A stretch of DNA of 10,867 nucleotides from Anaerolineaceae bacterium (GTDB taxonomy: Bacteria > Chloroflexota > Anaerolineae > Anaerolineales > Anaerolineaceae), in assembly GCA_003532515.1 (NCBI GenBank), contig DOEX01000245.1, forward strand, positions 1-10,867, read 5' to 3'. The notes below the pieces were generated by a model. The model saw nothing but the letters and a program-made list of their open reading frames with translations, was not told the origin of the DNA and did not search any database. How positions within the stretch are numbered: the first letter of the stretch is position 1; each line of letters opens with the position of its first letter. Shown here one piece after another: positions 5,576 to 10,867 of the stretch. The position numbers and the translations under genes were made by a program.

Positions 5576-6337
5576 CTACGCCTGGGGGATCTTTTTGCCT
5601 ACAGAAGCAGCATAAACCATGAAACGTTTGACCTCATCCAAGTTGAAAAGTTGATTAGTCAGATGGTCATCAAACGCTGCGATAGCACAAACACCGTAAT
5701 CAATTGACTCGGCACATAGATACAGGTTCTGGCAAACATGCCCGGCATCCAGGTTCATATATCGATAAGCGCGTGTACTGTACCGCCAGCTGGTTCGGTA
5801 GACGTTGGCTGCCCAGAAAAAAGTGACCGCTGAAGTGATCACTTGCTTTTGTTTGTAGACGCTTTCGTGGGCTTTCTGGATCGCTTCAAAAGCTAAATCG
5901 AAGACTTCGAGGGCATGGCGTTGGGCAATATAGCGATATAAACCCTGAGTCAGACCGGCGACTCGCTGGACCAGGACAAAGGTTTCAAAAGGGTGCCGCG
6001 AACCTGCCGAGGGCACGAACCGAATGGTCAGGGAGCGTTTTTCGTCAATTTCACGCACGCCCTGGGTGTATTTGAGGAGGTAAGATAGCTCCTCCAGAGA
6101 CATCTCAACGCTTTCGTCATAACGACGCAAAGAACGGCGTTTTATTATCACATCGAGCAGATCATTGTGTTGTGGAATAAAACCTGAGCAATCCGGCAGG
6201 AAGATGAGACCGGACTCATTACTAACGTTATCCAGGTATTGCGGGAAGGGCTTTTCCTGTTTTTCCGCTGATACAGGCTGATTTTCGTGATAACTCGCCT
6301 GGTGCATCCGGGAGATCAAATCGTGCGCGTCCTCCAT
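5576..6337 (-). CDS. SagB-type nitroreductase-fold FMN oxidoreductase
   Basis: A 253-residue protein with the nitroreductase fold of the SagB-type dehydrogenase group. After a variable N-terminal 60 residues come RRSLRRYDE (67-75, FMN phosphate contact), EELSYLLKYTQGV (82-94), RFVPSAGSRHPFE (106-118, the SagB hallmark P-S-A-G-x-R-H-P-x-E), GLYRY (132-136), YRYMNLDAGHVCQNLYL (191-207) and the C-terminal VCAIAAFDD (216-224). SagB proteins in thiazole/oxazole-modified peptide clusters oxidise azolines to azoles with FMN, but there is no YcaO cyclodehydratase, transporter or evident precursor here, so that role is not supported; many stand-alone relatives have unknown substrates. The ATG at 6337 has AGGA 6 nt upstream. 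It starts 8 nt after the small membrane ORF and its stop touches the start of the nucleosidase gene. No signal peptide, so cytoplasmic. Confidence 0.85.
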   Translation of the reverse strand: MEDAHDLISRMHQASYHENQPVSAEKQEKPFPQYLDNVSNESGLIFLPDCSGFIPQHNDLLDVIIKRRSLRRYDESVEMSLEELSYLLKYTQGVREIDEKRSLTIRFVPSAGSRHPFETFVLVQRVAGLTQGLYRYIAQRHALEVFDLAFEAIQKAHESVYKQKQVITSAVTFFWAANVYRTSWRYSTRAYRYMNLDAGHVCQNLYLCAESIDYGVCAIAAFDDHLTNQLFNLDEVKRFMVYAASVGKKIPQA

Positions 6338-6345
6338 CGATGTTC

Positions 6346-6453
6346 CTAAAACTTGAGCATGGAGAGGATCATTGCCAGGACGATAATGATCGCCAGAACT
6401 GCCATGATGATTTTATAAGCGCTTTTTGATGCATTTTTCGTGTTTTTTGCCAT
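6346..6453 (-). CDS. Small single-pass membrane protein, 35 residues
   Basis: A short ORF of 35 codons plus TAG that fits exactly into the gap between uvrC and the SagB-type gene. The first 14 residues are hydrophilic and basic (MAKNTKNASKSAYK, five Lys), followed by one hydrophobic segment, residues 15-33 (IIMAVLAIIIVLAMILSML), and the end KF. Charge distribution predicts a single helix with the N-terminus in the cytoplasm. The ATG at 6453 is 2 nt after the uvrC stop, with GGAG inside the last uvrC codons at 5 nt spacing, a good ribosome site; the stop is 8 nt before the next ATG. Small basic-plus-one-helix proteins of this size are common in Chloroflexota and Firmicutes, mostly without known function. 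There is no lipobox. I do not recognise a named family. Placement and ribosome site argue that it is translated. Confidence 0.75.
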   Translation of the reverse strand: MAKNTKNASKSAYKIIMAVLAIIIVLAMILSMLKF

Positions 6454-6455
6454 AA

Positions 6456-8318
6456 TTACTCCAATTCTGATTTGATTGCATTGGCTTTTTCCAATGAAAT
6501 ACCTTTGATTTTTGCGATTTCCTCTGGGTCAGCTTCAAGAATCCCCTCTATTGAACCAAATCTCGCAATCAGTTCTTTTCTGCGGGCTGGTCCAATTCCA
6601 GGGAGGGCGTCCAGTCTGGAAGTCAACCCGATTTTACCACGCCTGTTGCGGTGAGCGGTGATCGCAAAACGATGAGCCTCATCGCGGATTCTTTGTATAA
6701 GATAAAAGCCTTGAGAATGATCGTCAAGCCGGACCGGGTCAGAAAAATTGGGTAGGAAAAGCTCCTCTTCCTGTTTTGCCAATCCGACAATTGTAAATTT
6801 TCCGGTCAGACCTGCTTCTTCCAGAACATCAATAGCCTGTCGCAGCTGACCTTTTCCTCCATCCACGATCAGAAGGTCAGGCAGGAGACTGAAAGCAAGA
6901 TCTGGTTTATAACCTGGGGCATCTTTGGCTTCATTTTCTGAAAAATAATTGGAAAAACGACGGCTCAGCACCTCACGCATTGAGGCAAAGTCGTCCGGTC
7001 CTGTGACTGTGCGGATATTGAAACGCCGGTATAGTTTCTTATTCGGGATCCCCTGTTCGAAGACCACCATACTGCCGACACTGGCAGTGCCCTGGGTGTT
7101 GGAGATATCGTAACATTCTATACGGTTGGGCGGCTCGGACATGCCAAGTGCTGCCTGTATTTCCCCCAGGGCGTCTCGTTGCCTATCCTTATCGGCTTTC
7201 CAGCGGATCTCGAGCGCTCGCAAAGTTTCGGCAGCGTTTTCTGCAGCCATTTTTACAAGTTGCTTGGATTGTCCACGTTTGGGAACTGTGATTTGTACTT
7301 TTTCGCCACCGCGTTTGGTGTTGAGCCACTCGTTGATGATTAAGGCTTCTTCCACTTCCTGTGGAAGCATTACTTTATTGGGAATATAAGCTGCCTGGGA
7401 ATAAAACTGCTTTATGAATTCCTCAAGAATTGACTTGTTGTCCTCTTCTTCCGTGCCTTCAAGGATGAAGTATTCGCGACCGATCAATTTTCCAGAACGA
7501 ATGAAGAATATCTGCACGCAGGCTTCGCCATTATTGCGTGCCATGGCGATTACGTCTGAATCCTTTCGTTCGTTGGAAATGATCTTTTGACGTTCCACTA
7601 CTCTCTCAACTGCCTGGATCTGGTCACGGACAACGGCAGCTTTTTCGTAATTGAGCTGCTCTGACGCTCGTCCCATCTCAACCTGTAGACGTTTTAGAAC
7701 CGGATCGGTTTTTCCTTCCAAGAACTTAGCCAGATCTTCAATCATCTGACGGTAGTCTGCTTTGCTGATGGCACCGATGCAGGGACCTGAACAAAGATGA
7801 ATATCATAGTACAGACAGGGGCGCGGGTCTTTACCCGTGATTTCGCGTGCGCAGGTCAGATAGGGGAAGATCTTGCGCAGGATATCCAAAGTCTGATGCA
7901 CTGCCCAGACCGATGTGTAGGGTCCGTAATAGCGGGAACCATCCTGTACCATATTTCGTGTAACGGAGACCTTGGGAAAATCGTCCTGCCAGTGGATTTT
8001 TATGTATGGGTAGCGCTTGTCGTCCTTTAGGCGCACATTGTAAAAAGGTCGGTGCTCCTTGATCAGGTTCATCTCGAGGATCAGGGCTTCCAGCTCAGAC
8101 GCTACCACGATCCATTCAATATCTCGTATGTTGGAAACCATTCGGCGGGTTTTGTAAGTGTGATCGCTGGATTTCTGAAAATAGGATTTCACCCTGTTTT
8201 TCAGGTTGATGGCTTTACCTACATAGATAATTCTTCCGTTCTCGTCCTTCATCAAATAACAGCCAGGCGAGTCAGGCAGGGAGCTTAAAATTGTCTCTAA
8301 TTTTTCTGACCAAGTCAT
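6456..8318 (-). CDS. uvrC: Excinuclease ABC subunit C
   Basis: A 620-residue, full-length UvrC, the nuclease of nucleotide excision repair that is loaded by UvrB and cuts on both sides of a DNA lesion. Domains in order: GIY-YIG nuclease for the 3' cut (residues 18-95, with GCY at 19-21, YVG at 32-34, Arg42); a four-cysteine group Cys156, 168, 176, 180, the same spacing as the [4Fe-4S] ligands reported for E. coli UvrC; a UVR motif for UvrB contact (about 205-240, containing QLNYEKAAVVRDQI); the RNase H-like domain for the 5' cut, with YDISN (Asp404), LLIVDGGKGQL (Asp486) and RDEAHRFAI (His549); and tandem helix-hairpin-helix DNA-binding motifs (570-620, LPGIGPARRKELIARFGS). The ATG at 8318 gives the family-typical start, though only a weak AGG lies upstream. 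First gene of a four-gene minus-strand operon and divergent from mutL across 71 nt. All catalytic residues appear intact. Confidence 0.97.
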   Translation of the reverse strand: MTWSEKLETILSSLPDSPGCYLMKDENGRIIYVGKAINLKNRVKSYFQKSSDHTYKTRRMVSNIRDIEWIVVASELEALILEMNLIKEHRPFYNVRLKDDKRYPYIKIHWQDDFPKVSVTRNMVQDGSRYYGPYTSVWAVHQTLDILRKIFPYLTCAREITGKDPRPCLYYDIHLCSGPCIGAISKADYRQMIEDLAKFLEGKTDPVLKRLQVEMGRASEQLNYEKAAVVRDQIQAVERVVERQKIISNERKDSDVIAMARNNGEACVQIFFIRSGKLIGREYFILEGTEEEDNKSILEEFIKQFYSQAAYIPNKVMLPQEVEEALIINEWLNTKRGGEKVQITVPKRGQSKQLVKMAAENAAETLRALEIRWKADKDRQRDALGEIQAALGMSEPPNRIECYDISNTQGTASVGSMVVFEQGIPNKKLYRRFNIRTVTGPDDFASMREVLSRRFSNYFSENEAKDAPGYKPDLAFSLLPDLLIVDGGKGQLRQAIDVLEEAGLTGKFTIVGLAKQEEELFLPNFSDPVRLDDHSQGFYLIQRIRDEAHRFAITAHRNRRGKIGLTSRLDALPGIGPARRKELIARFGSIEGILEADPEEIAKIKGISLEKANAIKSELE

Positions 8319-8365
8319 AAGCCTATTTTAACCTATAGAAGTGTCATTGAGTTTGGCGGTTTGAG

Positions 8366-8371
8366 TATAAT
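8366..8371 (+). promoter_or_regulatory. Candidate -10 element for mutL
   Basis: A perfect TATAAT in the 71-nt gap between divergent uvrC and mutL. No convincing -35 is found: TTGAGT (8347-8352) is only 13 nt upstream. If used, transcription would start near 8378, giving a leader of only about 12 nt, so the Shine-Dalgarno (GAGGG, 8377-8381) would lie at the 5' end. Both points lower confidence. Confidence 0.35.
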
Positions 8372-8389
8372 TTGAAGAGGGAACCAACC

Positions 8390-10126
8390 ATGACGATAAA
8401 AAAACTAAGTGATACGATTGCATCCCAAATCGCAGCAGGCGAAGTGGTTGATCGTCCTGTTTCAGTGGTCAAAGAATTAATTGAAAACGCAATTGATGCT
8501 GGCGCCAGTGAGATCCGTGTTGAAATTCGGAAAGCCGGCAGAGAGCATATTCGCGTCAGTGATAATGGAGAAGGCATTCTGTACGAGGAGTTGGAATTGG
8601 CGGTCAGCCGGCATGCGACCAGCAAACTGAGCAAGACGGAAGAGTTGTTTGATATCAAGACCCTCGGCTTTCGCGGTGAGGCACTGGCTTCCATTGGTTC
8701 AGTTTCCCATTTAACACTGGTATCAAAACCCGCCAGTCAAGATGTGGCTGCAAAACTGACGGTCGATGGCGGCTCCAATTCACCAATGCAAAGGGTGGCG
8801 GCTCCAATTGGCACTGAAATAACTGTGCAGGACTTATTCTATAATGTACCTGCCCGGCTCAAGTTTTTGCGTAAGGATGTTACTGAAGCCAAACACATCA
8901 CTGGATTAATCACCCGATATGCTATGGCGTATCCCCAAATTCGCTGGTCTTTGACTCAGGATGGAAACCTCGAATTCCAGTCAACTGGCAATGGCAACCG
9001 AATTGAGATTTTACAGGCTTTGTTTGGAACGAATGAATCAAAATCCTTGATGCCCCTCAGTTTTGGCGAGAAAGACCTGTCCATTGATGGATTTATCAGC
9101 GACCTCTCTCTGACGCGCTCGAACCGGAAAGATATCACCCTGTTTGTCAATGGTCGCTGGGTGCAAGACCCGACATTGACCGCGGCAGTGATCAAAGCTT
9201 ATAACACCATGTTGATGGTTGGGCGTTACCCTGTGGTCGTTTTATTCCTGACTATCCCAACCAGTTTGGTGGACGTCAACGTCCACCCGACCAAGGCAGA
9301 AGTGCGTTTTCGAGATCAGGACCATGTTTTTAGCGGGGTTCAACGAGCAATCAGGAGGGGATTGTTAGCCTATACTCCGATTCCAGACCTGAACAGCTTG
9401 AATTTATGGGGCAGGCAGGCATCCTCAACAATTCCTGTCAGTTTCGATGAAAAATGGCAGGCACAACCGGCTGAACCAATGCAAACGCCAATTGGTGGCG
9501 ATCCTACTGCGATGCAACAAGAACCTTTGCCAGGTACTCATTTACCTTTGTTGCGTTTGATCGGGCAGGTGGCGTCTACTTATCTGGTGGCAGAAGGACC
9601 GGACGGGTTGTACCTGATCGATCAGCACGCTGCTCATGAGCGGGTTTTGTTTGACCAGATGATGGCGCAGTATCGCGCGTCGATGATCCCATCTCAAAAG
9701 TTCATCGAGTCTATCCCTGTTGAACTCAGCCCTGAAAAAGCTGGAATCCTGGAAGCCAACCTGGAGACCATGACTTCGCTTGGTTTTGAGATCGAACCGT
9801 TTGGTCCCAACACGTTTTTGATCCGCTCCATACCGATGATCGTCGACCGGGGAGACCCAAAGGATGCGATCCTTGCTGTGGTTGATGCTTTTGAGGAGGA
9901 CGAAACTCCCCTGGAAAATGAAGCTCAGGCAAAAATTGCAGCCAGAGTCTGCAAAGGGATGGCAGTCAAAGGTGGGCAAGCGCTATCAGAAGCCGAACAG
10001 CGCAACCTGCTGCTTAACCTGGAAGCCAGTCAGTCACCGCGCACCTGCCCACATGGGCGCCCGACCATGATCCACCTGAGCGCAAATCTACTGGAAAGAC
10101 AATTTGGCAGGCGGGGAGCACGCTGA
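8390..10126 (+). CDS. mutL: DNA mismatch repair protein MutL
   Basis: A 578-residue, full-length MutL that links mismatch recognition by MutS to strand incision. N-terminal GHKL ATPase: IAAGEVVDRPVSVVKELIEN (14-33, with Glu29 and Asn33 at the E. coli positions), VSDNGEGI (56-63), HATSKL (75-80), GFRGEAL (93-99), then the second domain FVNGRWVQD and VDVNVHPTKAEVRF (294-307). A Pro/Gln-rich linker (about 340-385) leads to the C-terminal dimerisation/nuclease domain: DQHAAHE (411-417), CKG (Cys521) and CPHGRP (553-558), the metal-site residues of nicking MutL proteins such as B. subtilis. The last acidic position of the DQHA(X)2E(X)4E motif is Asp422 instead of Glu. The ATG at 8390 gives the family-typical start with GAGG 9 nt upstream; a TTG at 8372 would begin inside the presumed promoter. 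Its stop overlaps the next start (ATGA). No mutS is in the window. Confidence 0.96.
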   Translation: MTIKKLSDTIASQIAAGEVVDRPVSVVKELIENAIDAGASEIRVEIRKAGREHIRVSDNGEGILYEELELAVSRHATSKLSKTEELFDIKTLGFRGEALASIGSVSHLTLVSKPASQDVAAKLTVDGGSNSPMQRVAAPIGTEITVQDLFYNVPARLKFLRKDVTEAKHITGLITRYAMAYPQIRWSLTQDGNLEFQSTGNGNRIEILQALFGTNESKSLMPLSFGEKDLSIDGFISDLSLTRSNRKDITLFVNGRWVQDPTLTAAVIKAYNTMLMVGRYPVVVLFLTIPTSLVDVNVHPTKAEVRFRDQDHVFSGVQRAIRRGLLAYTPIPDLNSLNLWGRQASSTIPVSFDEKWQAQPAEPMQTPIGGDPTAMQQEPLPGTHLPLLRLIGQVASTYLVAEGPDGLYLIDQHAAHERVLFDQMMAQYRASMIPSQKFIESIPVELSPEKAGILEANLETMTSLGFEIEPFGPNTFLIRSIPMIVDRGDPKDAILAVVDAFEEDETPLENEAQAKIAARVCKGMAVKGGQALSEAEQRNLLLNLEASQSPRTCPHGRPTMIHLSANLLERQFGRRGAR

Positions 10127-10867
10127 TGAAGGGTTTATGGCTGCAAGACCGCACAATGACATACCGCAGCGATTTACCGATGCCTGTATTGGAGCCAGAT
10201 GAGGTTCTGATCAAGGTCTTGCTGGCTGGAGTGTGCTCGACTGACCTTGAGATGCTGAGAGGTTATTACGATTTTACTGGCATACCCGGACATGAATTTG
10301 TTGGTCTGGTTGTGGATGATAACGGTCACCCAGAGCTGTATGGAAAACGCGTTATCGGGGATATCAACATCAGCTGTGGAGAATGTGAGCGCTGCTTAAA
10401 CCAGGAACCGAGCCAATGTATGCAACGCAGGACGTTGGGCATCTTTGATTACAATGGCGTTTTTGCGGAATATTGCAAACTGCCGGCGAAGAATCTGACG
10501 GTAGTTCCCGATTCGGTTTCAGATATATTGGCTGTTTTTACTGAGCCAACTGCGGCTGCGTTGAGAATTTTGGACCAGGTGCAGGTGAGACCCAGTGACC
10601 GTGTGATCGTGGTTGGCGCTGGAAGATTAGGTTTGCTGATTGCACAGGCTTTGAAAAATACTGGCTGTGATCTGAAAGTGGTTGTGCGAAGAGCAGAACT
10701 AGCTGCAATTTTGAACGGGTTAGGTATCACAGCTGTTTATGCTGATGAGATCAGAGGCTCGGTGGCAGATATTGTCGTGGAAGTCACAGGATCGCCGGAG
10801 GGTTTTGAGCTTTCCCGCTCCCTAACGAGAGCGAGAGGAACACTGGTATTGAAATCGACCTTTGCCG
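10126..10867 (+). CDS. Zinc-dependent medium-chain alcohol dehydrogenase, 3' end cut by window edge
   Basis: 247 codons are visible before the right edge, about two thirds to three quarters of a usual 320-350 residue enzyme. It belongs to the medium-chain dehydrogenase/reductase superfamily, which oxidises alcohols or polyols with NAD(P). The GroES-like N-terminal domain has VCSTDLEMLRGYY (Cys37) and PGHEFVG (His56, Glu57), the catalytic zinc region; the structural zinc lobe is present as CGECERCLNQEPSQC with Cys84, 87, 90 and 98. EPTAAALRIL (140-149) leads into the nucleotide-binding fold with VVGAGRLGLLIAQ (162-174, G-x-G-x-x-G). The ATG overlaps the mutL TGA by one base, with GGGGAG 7 nt upstream (10113-10118), so it is probably co-transcribed and translationally coupled with mutL. 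Substrate cannot be told from sequence; a functional link to mismatch repair is not expected. Confidence 0.87.
   Translation, partial: MKGLWLQDRTMTYRSDLPMPVLEPDEVLIKVLLAGVCSTDLEMLRGYYDFTGIPGHEFVGLVVDDNGHPELYGKRVIGDINISCGECERCLNQEPSQCMQRRTLGIFDYNGVFAEYCKLPAKNLTVVPDSVSDILAVFTEPTAAALRILDQVQVRPSDRVIVVGAGRLGLLIAQALKNTGCDLKVVVRRAELAAILNGLGITAVYADEIRGSVADIVVEVTGSPEGFELSRSLTRARGTLVLKSTFA

Noticed and set aside
6346..6453. Small ORF before a SagB-type gene as a RiPP precursor peptide
   Set aside because: It has no Cys, few Ser/Thr, no leader-core layout and a clear transmembrane helix, and there is no YcaO protein nearby.
8372..8389. TTG start adding six residues to MutL
   Set aside because: It would begin right after the presumed -10 element and overlap the Shine-Dalgarno; the ATG at 8390 gives the family-typical start and E. 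coli-like numbering.

Overview
The window looks like ordinary chromosomal housekeeping DNA from a mesophilic bacterium, most likely Chloroflexota, class Anaerolineae. This is inference from protein style: a lipoprotein with a Thr/Pro-rich linker behind the lipobox, an adenosine-specific kinase of the PAE2307 type, a DUF177 protein next to metG, and a uvrC/mutL divergent pair. No mobile element, CRISPR array, tRNA or rRNA was seen.

Layout from left to right. A minus-strand lipoprotein gene of the PhnD-like solute-binding type runs off the left edge (1-989). It is divergent from a complete adenosine-specific kinase gene (1112-1597). That gene converges on rdgB, the house-cleaning XTP/dITP pyrophosphatase (1610-2212, minus). 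A short divergent promoter region (about 2213-2290) separates rdgB from the DUF177/YceD gene (2291-2773). A terminator-like hairpin follows, and then metG (2847-4655). The gap between convergent metG and the next minus-strand gene (4656-4873) is filled by an array of degenerate repeats: three 23-nt units followed by two units of 49 and 47 nt, each carrying a hairpin whose base pairs covary between copies.

A compact minus-strand operon is read right to left: uvrC (6456-8318), an unlisted 35-residue small membrane protein (6346-6453), a SagB-type nitroreductase (5576-6337) and an MTA/SAH-nucleosidase-like protein (4874-5575). Gaps are 2, 8 and 0 nt. On the other side of a 71-nt divergent intergenic region lies mutL (8390-10126), whose stop overlaps the start of a zinc-type medium-chain dehydrogenase gene cut off by the right edge (10126-10867).

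Functional themes are genome maintenance (RdgB cleans the nucleotide pool, UvrC does nucleotide excision repair, MutL does mismatch repair), translation (MetG; DUF177 is linked to ribosome assembly in other bacteria), and adenosine/methionine-linked metabolism (adenosine kinase-like protein, MTA/SAH nucleosidase-like protein, MetG). I see no clear new defence or biosynthetic system. The items most worth a second look are the covarying hairpin repeat, the small membrane ORF ahead of the orphan SagB-like gene, and the attenuator-like hairpin directly ahead of metG.
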